DNA from: Spirochaetota bacterium
GTDB taxonomy: Bacteria; Spirochaetota; UBA4802; JAFGDQ01
NCBI GenBank assembly: GCA_034190085.1
Contig: JAXHTS010000048.1
Span: forward strand, 1 to 38,795
Length of the DNA stretch: 38,795 nt
Direction: 5' to 3'
The position numbers were made by a program, and so were the translations under genes. Positions 18,474 to 25,673 of the stretch are shown here, in pieces (position 1 is the first letter of the stretch; each line of letters begins with the position of its first letter). Below the pieces are notes generated by a model that saw nothing but the letters and a program-made list of their open reading frames with translations, was not told the DNA's origin and searched no databases.

Positions 18474-19232
18474 TTGCTGATAAAATCCCTTAAATGGTAT
18501 AAGAGGCTTAATGCCAGAAAGGGAAGGATTGAGGCTGGGGCGTTTCTTGTTGAAGGCTACAAGGCCATTCTGCAGATTATCAACACTCATCCAGGGGAGA
18601 TTATTGAAATACTTTCTACAAAAGAATTGTCACCACTGTACCATAACTTTTCAATCAGGATTATTTCTGAAGATCAAATCCGTTCAATCTGCAATACAAA
18701 ATCACCTCAGGGTATCATAGCGGTTATACGGTCGCCAATTGATATATACTCGAGTCATCTGCCGGTTAATGTTAATGGAAATATTTTATTGCTCGATGAT
18801 ATTCAGGATCCTGGAAATGTGGGCACCCTTATTAGAACAGCTGCTGCCTTCAACTTTGTTGGGGTAATTCTGACTGAGAAGTGCGCTGATCCGTTATCCC
18901 CAAAATGTGTTCAATCAACAACAGGAGCAATACTATCCCTCTGGATCAGAAGAACAAACCGCTATCTTGAGCTTGCAGAGGAGTTGAAGGGAAGTGGGTA
19001 TTCCCTGGCCGCTGCGGATGTTGATGGAAGGGAGGCTCCATCGCTTCTTTGCCGGATGGATAGGCTTTTGCTAGCGCTGGGCAGCGAGGCATCTGGTCTT
19101 TCGAAATCCATAATTGATGCCTCTAATTATAAAATAAGAATACCCATTAACAGGGAGAAAGCAGAATCTCTTAATGTAGCGGCATGTGGCGCCATATGTA
19201 TGCATATGGCCTTTCAGAACTCTCTGAGTTAA
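18474..19232 (+). CDS. TrmH/SpoU-family RNA 2'-O-methyltransferase
   Basis: The SPOUT knot motifs are clear: NILLLDDIQDPGNVGTLIRTA (motif 1), LALGSEASGLS (motif 2) and IPINREKAESLNVAACGAI (motif 3), where SLNVA is diagnostic. The N-terminal ~85 residues form the small substrate-binding domain with GAFLVEGYKAI. Members methylate ribose 2'-OH groups in rRNA or tRNA using S-adenosylmethionine; the target base cannot be deduced. Translation probably begins at the TTG at 18474, eight bases after GGAGAG (18460-18465). The gene starts 80 bases after the helicase fusion and could share its transcript. Confidence 0.9.
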   Translation: MLIKSLKWYKRLNARKGRIEAGAFLVEGYKAILQIINTHPGEIIEILSTKELSPLYHNFSIRIISEDQIRSICNTKSPQGIIAVIRSPIDIYSSHLPVNVNGNILLLDDIQDPGNVGTLIRTAAAFNFVGVILTEKCADPLSPKCVQSTTGAILSLWIRRTNRYLELAEELKGSGYSLAAADVDGREAPSLLCRMDRLLLALGSEASGLSKSIIDASNYKIRIPINREKAESLNVAACGAICMHMAFQNSLS

Positions 19233-19540
19233 TGTATTGATTGTTAATTTAGCATAAGAGCAGATCCCATGCATCTGTTTGTTTTCAAAAGCTAAAATAT
19301 CTGAAAGATAAAAAATACTTGATGAAAAATTAAGTGAGGGTAAAGTTAAAAATTCTTATCACAAAAATATTTCCACTAAAAGTGGGTGAATTTCTAATAT
19401 AGAATAATTTCATACGCTTCTTTTAAAGAAGTGATTGTAACCCCGATTCAATTTTTAAGGATATCCAATTGTGGTTTCATCCATTGAAATTGTTATCAAG
19501 CATTTGAAAAATATGTAATTATAGTAAGGGGAGAAGTGCT
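19233..19540. other. Intergenic region with two short hairpins
   Basis: CCACT-aaa-AGTGG at 19373-19385 and CTTCTTT-t-AAAGAAG at 19417-19431 are perfect short inverted repeats. Either could be part of a terminator for the methyltransferase gene, but no convincing T-run follows. No open frame is seen. Confidence 0.4.
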
Positions 19541-19729
19541 ATGTTAAAAGTATCCAAATGGCTATTAATAATAGCTGGAGCATTGTTGATTCTCGACACA
19601 ATAATGATAATAGCAGGCATACCAAATCCACTATTTGGATGGCCTTTGCCATGTCCATTGACCCTACTCCTTCTTGGCGGTGGGATAATCCTTTTTGGTA
19701 TTGATAGTGAAGCTTTTAGAAAGCAATAG
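19541..19729 (+). CDS. Small two-helix membrane protein, unknown function
   Basis: The 62-residue product has two hydrophobic segments (about residues 7-25 and 38-54) joined by a Pro/Gly-rich loop with GIPNPLFGWPLPCP. A strong ribosome binding site (AAGGGGAGAAG) lies before the ATG. The reading frame continues openly for 36 codons beyond the TAG at 19727-19729, to a second TAG at 19838. It lies about 165 bases upstream of the arsR promoter and may be unrelated to the arsenic genes. Confidence 0.6.
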   Translation: MLKVSKWLLIIAGALLILDTIMIIAGIPNPLFGWPLPCPLTLLLLGGGIILFGIDSEAFRKQ

Positions 19730-19894
19730 AGTATTAGAGAAGCCTATTCCAAAAGGGACTTGAAGGGGAAATGGATTGATGATGGTATTGATGTGGATGA
19801 TGTACTTAGGGAAGGTATGCATTTGAGGTTACCTGAGTAGGGTGACGATGGTCTGATAGCCGAATGATTCTATAAAATCAATGAAGAATAAAAC

Positions 19895-19924
19895 TTGACA
19901 ATATGTGGCTATTTTGCTATATTG
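19895..19924 (+). promoter_or_regulatory. Sigma-70 promoter with overlapping ArsR operator-like palindrome
   Basis: TTGACA at 19895-19900 and TATATT at 19918-19923 are separated by exactly 17 bases. CAATAT (19899-19904) and ATATTG (19919-19924) form a perfect 6-bp inverted repeat spanning the spacer, where an ArsR-type repressor would block RNA polymerase. The arsR ATG lies 22 bases after the -10. This also shows that the in-frame TTG at 19895 is promoter sequence, not a start codon. Confidence 0.75.
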
Positions 19925-19945
19925 CCAAATAGGAATATATCGCTA

Positions 19946-20281
19946 ATGGAACCTCAAAAACAAGCACAATATGAAGCAAGAGCAAATATAATAAAAGCGA
20001 TGGCTCATCCCAGCAGGCTATTTATCATAGAGGAACTCAATAAAACTGAACGATGTGTTGGTGAACTAACTGAGATGATTGGTGTTGATTCATCAACCAT
20101 ATCAAAGCACCTCAGCGTTTTAAAAAACGCAGGACTGGTCTTAGATGAGAAAAGAGGCACCTCAATTTATTATAAACTCAGGGTTCCATGCATTCTCGAT
20201 TTTATTGGATGTGTTGAATCAGTGTTAGAGAGCAACATGGCATCACAAATGGAGATAATGAAGAGTTGTAAAGCGAGGTAA
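19946..20281 (+). CDS. arsR: ArsR-family arsenic-responsive repressor
   Basis: The product from the ATG at 19946 is 111 residues, normal for ArsR, with AGGA about 15 bases upstream. The winged-helix signature is complete: AMAHPSRLFIIEEL, VGELTEMIGVDSSTISKHLSVLKNAGLV and the wing DEKRGTSIYYKL. The classical As(III) site (CVC in the DNA-recognition region) is reduced to C37. Further cysteines occur at C82, C89 and C108, so the inducer site may use C-terminal Cys residues, as in non-canonical ArsR proteins. It heads the arsenic cluster and sits behind a promoter with an overlapping palindrome, so autoregulated repression released by trivalent arsenicals is the likely control. Confidence 0.88.
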   Translation: MEPQKQAQYEARANIIKAMAHPSRLFIIEELNKTERCVGELTEMIGVDSSTISKHLSVLKNAGLVLDEKRGTSIYYKLRVPCILDFIGCVESVLESNMASQMEIMKSCKAR

Positions 20282-20338
20282 TTTTGTATATAGTACATGG
20301 CTTAATTGCCCCAAAACCACATACTTAGAGATTTATTG

Positions 20339-21637
20339 ATGAATTTTAGACAAGAATGGAAACCCCTACTCTGGATAACAGGAGCATTTATCCTATTATA
20401 CTTTCTGCCCATTGGAAACGAAAGATTTGATAATGCAATAATAGAGGCTCTATATCTTACAAAATGGTATGCCAGGGAACACGTATTACTATGCTTAGTC
20501 CCCGCATTTTTCATCGCTGGCGCCATAGCTGTCTTTGTTAGTCAGGAGTCTGTGATGAAGTACCTTGGCCCTAGCGCAAATAAAATACTCGCATATAGCG
20601 TTTCCTCTGTATCAGGATCTATCCTGGCAGTCTGCTCATGTACAGTTCTTCCCCTTTTTGCAGGCATTTACAGAATGGGCGCAGGGCTTGGTCCTGCCAG
20701 CACATTTTTGTATTCAGGACCTGCTATCAACATTCTTGCAATAATTTTAACCCTTCGTGTCCTTGGTCCTGAAATTGGCATTGCCAGGGCAATTGGTGCA
20801 ATTTTGTTCAGCATAATAATAGGATTGTTTATGCATCTTTTTTATCGTAAAGAAGAGATGAACAAGTCAGAGTCGCTGGTGCATATGCCTGAACCAGTCG
20901 ACTCAAGACCTATATGGCAGACTGTAATATACTTCGGCCTTATGATTGCTATTCTTGTAGTTTCAAACTGGGGAAGACCAAGCGATGAAACAGGATTTTG
21001 GCGATTGATCTACTCTTCAAAATGGATTATTACCTCTGTTTTGGCCTTGATATTCAGCATAATTTTAGTTAAATGGTTTAGTTTAAAGTGGTGGAAGATG
21101 CTTATAACATCTATACTTGTAATTGCGGCAGCAATACCTTTTGCTGATACGCCTCAGATTCCATTTACCATAGGAGTAATAGGTCTTTCGATTATAACAG
21201 GCACGGACAAGGGAGAAAACAGTGATTGGTTTGAACAGACATGGGGATTCGCTAAACAGATATTACCCCTGCTTCTTATAGGCGTAATTTTAGCAGGTTT
21301 TTTTCTCGGCAGACCTGATCATAAGGGGATAATACCCTCTGAATGGATAAGCGCAGCGTTAGGCGGCAATTCTATTTGGGCAAACCTTTTTGCATCAATT
21401 TCTGGCGCGTTTATGTACTTTGCGACCCTAACAGAAGTGCCAATATTAGAGGGACTGATCGGAAATGGAATGGGTAAAGGCCCAGCACTTACGCTTCTAC
21501 TCTCAGGCCCAGCGCTTTCATTGCCAAATATGCTGGTTATTAGAAGCGTTATAGGCACTAAAAAGACTTTGGTCTTTATATTGCTTGTTGTAATAATGGC
21601 AACAATATCAGGTATGATATTTGGAGCACTATTTTAG
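20339..21637 (+). CDS. DUF318/YraQ-family permease, ArsP-like
   Basis: This is a 432-residue permease with about ten hydrophobic segments in two halves. The first half has the hallmark C99-S-C101-TVLPLFAGIYRMGAGLGPA, then FLYSGPAINI. The second half repeats the theme with LLLSGPALSLPNML. This is the DUF318 family, which includes ArsP (trivalent methyl- and aryl-arsenical efflux) and the SO_0444-type metal exporters that typically sit between arsR and a small thioredoxin-like gene, as here. Which cargo it moves is inferred from context only. The ATG at 20339 is preferred over a TTG at 20306 because the product then begins at the first conserved segment. It lies 57 bases after arsR. Confidence 0.82.
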   Translation: MNFRQEWKPLLWITGAFILLYFLPIGNERFDNAIIEALYLTKWYAREHVLLCLVPAFFIAGAIAVFVSQESVMKYLGPSANKILAYSVSSVSGSILAVCSCTVLPLFAGIYRMGAGLGPASTFLYSGPAINILAIILTLRVLGPEIGIARAIGAILFSIIIGLFMHLFYRKEEMNKSESLVHMPEPVDSRPIWQTVIYFGLMIAILVVSNWGRPSDETGFWRLIYSSKWIITSVLALIFSIILVKWFSLKWWKMLITSILVIAAAIPFADTPQIPFTIGVIGLSIITGTDKGENSDWFEQTWGFAKQILPLLLIGVILAGFFLGRPDHKGIIPSEWISAALGGNSIWANLFASISGAFMYFATLTEVPILEGLIGNGMGKGPALTLLLSGPALSLPNMLVIRSVIGTKKTLVFILLVVIMATISGMIFGALF

Positions 21638-21668
21638 ATTAATTTAATACTAGCAAGGGGATTTTAGG

Positions 21669-21902
21669 ATGAAAAAGATAGAGATACTCGGTTCTGGATG
21701 TTCTAAGTGCAATAAACTTGAAGAGCTTTCAAAAAAGGCAGCAGATGATCTTGGAATAGAATATGAAATAAACAAGGTAAAGGAAATTAATAAAATAACA
21801 GAATACGGCGTTATGATGACGCCAGCTCTTGTGGTAGATGGGGAAGTAAAGGTGGCTGGGAGGGTGCCACCCCTTGAAGATATAAAAAGGATGATCAAAT
21901 AA
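21669..21902 (+). CDS. Small thioredoxin-like CxxC protein (redox-active disulfide protein 2 type)
   Basis: The 77-residue protein has a thioredoxin fold reduced to its minimum: a first strand KIEILGSG, the redox pair C11-S-K-C14, and the cis-Pro segment MTPALVVDGEV. This is the TM0996/MTH895-like family commonly paired with DUF318 permeases. It probably reduces or delivers thiols or metalloids to the neighbouring permease in the cytoplasm; that role is inferred. The stop of the permease is 31 bases upstream, and AGGGGATTTTAGG precedes the ATG, so the two are one operon. Confidence 0.85.
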   Translation: MKKIEILGSGCSKCNKLEELSKKAADDLGIEYEINKVKEINKITEYGVMMTPALVVDGEVKVAGRVPPLEDIKRMIK

Positions 21903-22036
21903 ATCAACCTGGTTTTGAGACAGGATGATAATATAATAATCCTTAATTTCTGTGAGGAAAGGGAGTTGCTTACAAAACAATGCAGGAAATGGAGATCGTT
22001 GGGAAATAAATGAAATCCTCTTTTGATGTCGAACTC

Positions 22037-22045
22037 TGATATAAT
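22037..22045 (+). promoter_or_regulatory. Possible extended -10 promoter for the MtrA-like gene
   Basis: TGATATAAT is a perfect TGnTATAAT extended -10 element, 43 bases before the ATG at 22089. It lies in the 186-base gap that follows the thioredoxin-like gene. No good -35 is present, which is acceptable for extended -10 promoters. It would allow the downstream genes to be expressed independently of the arsR promoter. Confidence 0.4.
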
Positions 22046-22088
22046 CAATAGCATCAATTTAATTGAGAGGAGCAAATAGGATAGAGTT

Positions 22089-22763
22089 ATGCTGAAGGTA
22101 AAACCACATCCCAACTATCCCCCTGAGGAGGGTAGATACATGCGCGGCAACGATGCCTCGCCCGTTGCGGTCATGATAATTTTGAATTCTGACGCTGACA
22201 AAATACCGCGCGAGATTGAGAGCCTCGTACGCACAGGCATTGAAAGCGGCGCTGCCCTTTCAGGAACGGTGCAGACCGAGAATATCGGTTTTGAGAAGAT
22301 AGTCTGCAATATAATCGCAAATCCAAATATTCGGTATCTGATTCTCGGAGGACCGGAATCCGAAGGGCATCTAACCGGAGAGGCCATGAAGCTTTTATTT
22401 ATGAACGGGGTTGATGAAAAGAACAGGATAATCGACTCGGACTCCCCTCACCCCTTTATGTATAATATCTCAATAGAGAAGATTGAGCGTTTCAGGAAAC
22501 AATTGATGCTGATTGACCTTCAGTTTGAAGCTGATCCTGACGTGATAAGGAGAGCAGTATGGTCATGTTATCAGGAGGAGCCGGTGGAATTCAGGGGATA
22601 CACCCTGTACGACTGCGGCGCCTATCCCGAACCACCGATGAATGGGGAAATCACATGGAGGGTAACGCAGCCATGGGTTGGAGTTATTGACGATAAGGAG
22701 ATGGAGGCCGTTCAAAAGGCGAAGGAACTGATGGAACGTCTAAGGAAAAGGAACAAAGGGTAG
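22089..22763 (+). CDS. Stand-alone MtrA-like corrinoid protein (methyl-H4MPT:CoM methyltransferase subunit A family)
   Basis: The 224-residue protein follows the MtrA family pattern closely: SPVAVMIILNSD, SGAALSGTVQTENIGFEKI, NPNIRYLILGGPESEGHLTGEA and GVDEKNRIIDSDSPHPFMYNI. In methanogens MtrA carries the cobamide that accepts the methyl group in the Na+-pumping MtrA-H complex. H94, in the EGHLTGEA loop, is my candidate for the lower axial cobalt ligand. The C-terminal membrane helix of archaeal MtrA is missing and the protein ends in a charged helix, so it should be soluble. Its codons are visibly richer in GCG/CGC/GGC than those of the flanking genes, suggesting separate acquisition. It sits between arsenic genes; no MtrH, other methyltransferase or corrinoid activator is in the window. 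Confidence 0.85.
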   Translation: MLKVKPHPNYPPEEGRYMRGNDASPVAVMIILNSDADKIPREIESLVRTGIESGAALSGTVQTENIGFEKIVCNIIANPNIRYLILGGPESEGHLTGEAMKLLFMNGVDEKNRIIDSDSPHPFMYNISIEKIERFRKQLMLIDLQFEADPDVIRRAVWSCYQEEPVEFRGYTLYDCGAYPEPPMNGEITWRVTQPWVGVIDDKEMEAVQKAKELMERLRKRNKG

Positions 22764-22871
22764 AGATAAATTATTAAAGGGATTGGAACCAGCATTTACC
22801 TGAAGAGTAATCTCATGCATTACAGGGATGAAGCTCGGAATGAAATCACATTGAATAATTAATGAGGGATT

Positions 22872-23060
22872 ATGACTACCCATAAACAGATAATACTAAT
22901 ATTTTTATCAGCTTTGATTATGATATGGGGAGGCGTCTCCAGCAAGAATTGCAAATGCCATAAGGACGAACACACATTTACAAACCAATGTCTCTTAAAA
23001 GAGACTAAATTGATTGATAAAAAAAAGATAAAGAAAATAATGCAAAAAGCTAATAAATAA
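22872..23060 (+). CDS. Small exported Cys-rich protein, candidate ArsE
   Basis: The 62-residue product has a hydrophobic signal or anchor segment (residues ~7-22). A short mature region follows with C27-K-C29-H and a further Cys at about 40 (NQC), then a Lys-rich tail. A ribosome binding site (GAGGG) is directly upstream. It precedes the ArsF gene by 17 bases and is co-oriented with arsF-arsG. In the arsEFG operon, ArsE is a small cysteine-containing partner of ArsF in reducing nitro groups of aromatic arsenicals. The assignment rests on position, size and cysteines, not on a sequence match that I can verify. Confidence 0.5.
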   Translation: MTTHKQIILIFLSALIMIWGGVSSKNCKCHKDEHTFTNQCLLKETKLIDKKKIKKIMQKANK

Positions 23061-23077
23061 TCTGGAAGATAAAAAAA

Positions 23078-23587
23078 ATGAATATGAAAAAAATTATAAC
23101 AATTGCATTATCATTGTTCATTTGTATAAGCCTAGTCTATTTGATAACAGATGAAATAGCTTCAAATAATGAACAAAAGACAGAGGTGGGGCATAATCTA
23201 AATGTAAAAACAAATATACCATCAAAATTATCCAATAAACAAAGTAGTAATCAAACAATAATAGTCTATTATTTCCATACTACCAATAGATGTTATTCAT
23301 GTCAAAGGATTGAAAGGCTTACCCTAGAAGCAGTACAAAAGGGCTTTGCAAAAGAGATTTCTGATGGAATAATAACATGGAAACCTGTAAATATAGAAGA
23401 GCATAATAACAAACACTATGTAAAAGAATTTAAGCTATATACGAAATCTGTGGTCATTGTGAAATTGAGTGATGGCAAACAGATCAACTGGAAGATGCTT
23501 GATAAAACCTGGAATCTATTAAGGGATGAACCAAAATTCACTGAGTATATCCAGGAGGAGATTAGGATATTTATGGAAAAGGCATGA
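23078..23587 (+). CDS. arsF: ArsF-family thioredoxin-like protein (nitroaromatic arsenical reduction)
   Basis: This 169-residue protein has an N-terminal membrane anchor or signal (residues 4-24), then a variable linker. The ArsF-type segment VYYFHTTNRCYSCQRIE follows, with a C72-x2-C75 redox pair and a thioredoxin-like remainder (ITWKPVNIEEHNNKHYVKEF, then a cis-Pro-less SVVIVKL strand). Family knowledge: ArsF acts with ArsE in reducing the nitro group of compounds such as roxarsone or nitarsone. GGAAG lies nine bases before the ATG. Its stop overlaps the start of the next gene (ATGA), indicating tight translational coupling with ArsG. Confidence 0.75.
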   Translation: MNMKKIITIALSLFICISLVYLITDEIASNNEQKTEVGHNLNVKTNIPSKLSNKQSSNQTIIVYYFHTTNRCYSCQRIERLTLEAVQKGFAKEISDGIITWKPVNIEEHNNKHYVKEFKLYTKSVVIVKLSDGKQINWKMLDKTWNLLRDEPKFTEYIQEEIRIFMEKA

Positions 23588-24282
23588 GTGACTCCTTTTT
23601 ACTCACCATATTTACTTCTCTATGGCTTGGGATACTTACATCACTAAGCCCATGTCCGCTTACTACAAATATTGCTGCGATGACATTTATTAGCAAAAGG
23701 ATTGTTAATATTAAAAATATTTTTATTGCGGGTATTTCATATACAACTGGTCGAATGCTTTCCTATACTTCGCTTGCAATAATAATAATTGCCAGCATCC
23801 TTTCAATAGAGGTTATTTCCAACTTCTTTCAGACATATATGAATAAAATTCTTGGCCCTATCTTGATATTTGCAGGGATGTTCCTCCTTGATTTGATTAC
23901 CTTTAATATAGGTGGAATTACCGATAATGAAAGAATACAAAAATTAGCGGAAAAGAATAATTACATTGGTGCGCTAATCCTTGGAGTCGTGTTTTCACTT
24001 TCCTTCTGTCCTGTATCAGCAGCTCTCTTCTTTGGCAGCCTCATCCCATTATCAATAAAATACAAATCAATGTTTATCTATCCCTCAGTATATGGAGTAG
24101 GAACAGCGCTTCCAGTATTCCTCATTGCTATATTGATTTCACTCGGAGCAAAGCATGTTGGAAATGTCTTTGAAAAGCTCACCGCAATGGAAAGATGGGT
24201 CCGTAAAGCAACAGGTATAATATTCATTATCGTTGGTATATATTATAGTATAACATTTATATTTAAGATCCATATTTTATAA
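23584..24282 (+). CDS. arsG: ArsG-family permease (CcdA/DsbD-like), aromatic arsenical efflux
   Basis: The product is a 232-residue, six-helix membrane protein of the CcdA/DsbD transmembrane type. Two pseudo-symmetric halves each start with a Cys-Pro motif: LSPCPL (C24) and SFCPVS (C142), which in CcdA form the membrane redox pair. Its coupling to ArsF by a 4-base overlap, and the neighbouring acr3, match the family annotated as aromatic aminobenzylarsenical efflux permease. An alternative reading is that it only feeds electrons to the periplasmic ArsF-like protein, as CcdA does for its partners. The sequence supports both. Confidence 0.75.
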   Translation: MSDSFLLTIFTSLWLGILTSLSPCPLTTNIAAMTFISKRIVNIKNIFIAGISYTTGRMLSYTSLAIIIIASILSIEVISNFFQTYMNKILGPILIFAGMFLLDLITFNIGGITDNERIQKLAEKNNYIGALILGVVFSLSFCPVSAALFFGSLIPLSIKYKSMFIYPSVYGVGTALPVFLIAILISLGAKHVGNVFEKLTAMERWVRKATGIIFIIVGIYYSITFIFKIHIL

Positions 24283-24298
24283 AAATTGAGTTATAACA

Positions 24299-25369
24299 AT
24301 GAAAGAAGAAAAACAATTATCTTTATTTGAAAAATATCTATCTCTCTGGGTTCTGCTTTGTATAGCAGGAGGGATACTTTTAGGAAAGATAGCGCCTGAA
24401 ATTGCGGTTAAGCTGGATTCATTATCCATATATCAGGTCTCGATTCCAATAGCTATCTGTCTGTTTTTTATGATGTATCCCATAATGGTAAAGATTGACT
24501 TTGCAGAGGTAAAAAGGGCTGCAAAAACCCCCAAACCAGTATTATTAACACTATTTATAAACTGGGCGATTAAACCATTTAGCATGTATTTTATTGCATA
24601 TCTATTTTTAGGATACCTGTTTAAAGAATTCATGCCAGGGACAGAGATTATTAAATCAGGCCAGGAAGTTGAATTATGGCGAAGTTATATTTCAGGAGCG
24701 ATCTTACTCGGTATAGCCCCATGTACCGCAATGGTATTGATGTGGAGCTATTTAGCCAAGGGTAATGATGGACTAACATTAGTAATGGTTGCTATAAATT
24801 CACTTACTATGCTTTTCCTATATGCTCCATTAGGAGGATTTTTGCTTGGAGTAAATGCGATGCCGATTCCATGGCAGACAATACTCCTTTCAGTTACAAT
24901 TTATGTTGCTATACCGCTTATTGCAGGATACTTTTCACGAAAATTGCTGATCAAGCGTAAGGGACTTGAATGGTTTAATTCAAAATTCTTGCATTTCCTT
25001 ACTCCTGTGAGTATTGGAGCACTCCTTGTTACTCTTATCCTTTTGTTTTCATTCAAAGGGGAGATTATCTTAATAAATCCTTTAACAATTCTATGGATCG
25101 CTGTTCCGCTTTTGGTTCAAACCCTATCTATTTTTATTCTAGGATATTTTCTATTAGCGAGATTATTTAAACTCTCCTATCAAGATGCTGCTCCATCTGC
25201 GATGATAGGTGCTTCGAATCATTTTGAGGTTGCTATTGCAACTGCAACCATGCTCTTTGGTCTATCATCTGGGGCAGCGTTATCAACCGTTGTTGGCGTT
25301 TTAATTGAGGTTCCAATAATGCTGATGCTTGTTTCAATCTGCAAGAGGACATCAAATATGTTTAGCTGA
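24299..25369 (+). CDS. acr3: Acr3-family arsenite efflux permease
   Basis: The 356-residue, ten-helix transporter has the key Acr3 segments: [19 protein letters not shown] with the essential-type Cys142, the conserved [13 protein letters not shown], and the late Glu337 in LIEVP. Acr3 exports As(OH)3 across the inner membrane, driven by the proton gradient. It lies 16 bases downstream of arsG and closes the arsenic cluster. No arsC arsenate reductase, arsA or arsM is visible. Arsenate resistance would therefore need genes elsewhere, or the cell meets arsenic mainly as As(III) or organoarsenicals. Confidence 0.93.
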   Translation: MKEEKQLSLFEKYLSLWVLLCIAGGILLGKIAPEIAVKLDSLSIYQVSIPIAICLFFMMYPIMVKIDFAEVKRAAKTPKPVLLTLFINWAIKPFSMYFIAYLFLGYLFKEFMPGTEIIKSGQEVELWRSYISGAILLGIAPCTAMVLMWSYLAKGNDGLTLVMVAINSLTMLFLYAPLGGFLLGVNAMPIPWQTILLSVTIYVAIPLIAGYFSRKLLIKRKGLEWFNSKFLHFLTPVSIGALLVTLILLFSFKGEIILINPLTILWIAVPLLVQTLSIFILGYFLLARLFKLSYQDAAPSAMIGASNHFEVAIATATMLFGLSSGAALSTVVGVLIEVPIMLMLVSICKRTSNMFS

Positions 25370-25552
25370 AAGTGATACATTCTCTTCATTCAATGCTATT
25401 ACTTTTTGAATATTCTTCGCTTTAAACCAGCTATAATCTTCATCTATTACGATCAATTTTTGGTTATAGTCCATTCTAATATTTAAAAATTCGTAATCTG
25501 AAAAAGCAGCAGGCAGTCCCAGCAGGCGGCGATGATTACAGCACTTCCTTTG
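25352..25552 (-). pseudogene. Possible gene remnant on the minus strand
   Basis: A 66-codon open stretch on the minus strand runs from after a stop at 25553-25555 to a TGA at 25352-25354. It slightly overlaps the acr3 3' end. Its residues (for example LPAAFSDYEFLNIRMDYN and KLIVIDEDYSWF) look protein-like. It has no start codon before an internal ATG at 25474 and no recognisable family. It may be the tail of a decayed gene. The rest of the gap to 25673 shows nothing clear. Confidence 0.25.
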
Positions 25553-25673
25553 CTATTTATTGAGAACTTATTATAATTCGTAGCTTTATCAAAAAAAGCT
25601 TGTTCTTTGGATGGTATTATATTGAGATAACACTTTCTCAAGCGGGGAGTAAATAAAAATATAATAATAGCTT

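Noticed and set aside
19895-19945. TTG at 19895 as the arsR start
   Set aside because: It is the -35 hexamer of a well-formed promoter; the ATG at 19946 gives a normal-length ArsR.
22089-22763. Evidence that the organism is a methanogenic archaeon
   Set aside because: Only the MtrA-like gene points that way; lipoproteins, bacterial promoters, ArsR and the tRNA all indicate a bacterium, and the anchor helix and Mtr partners are missing.
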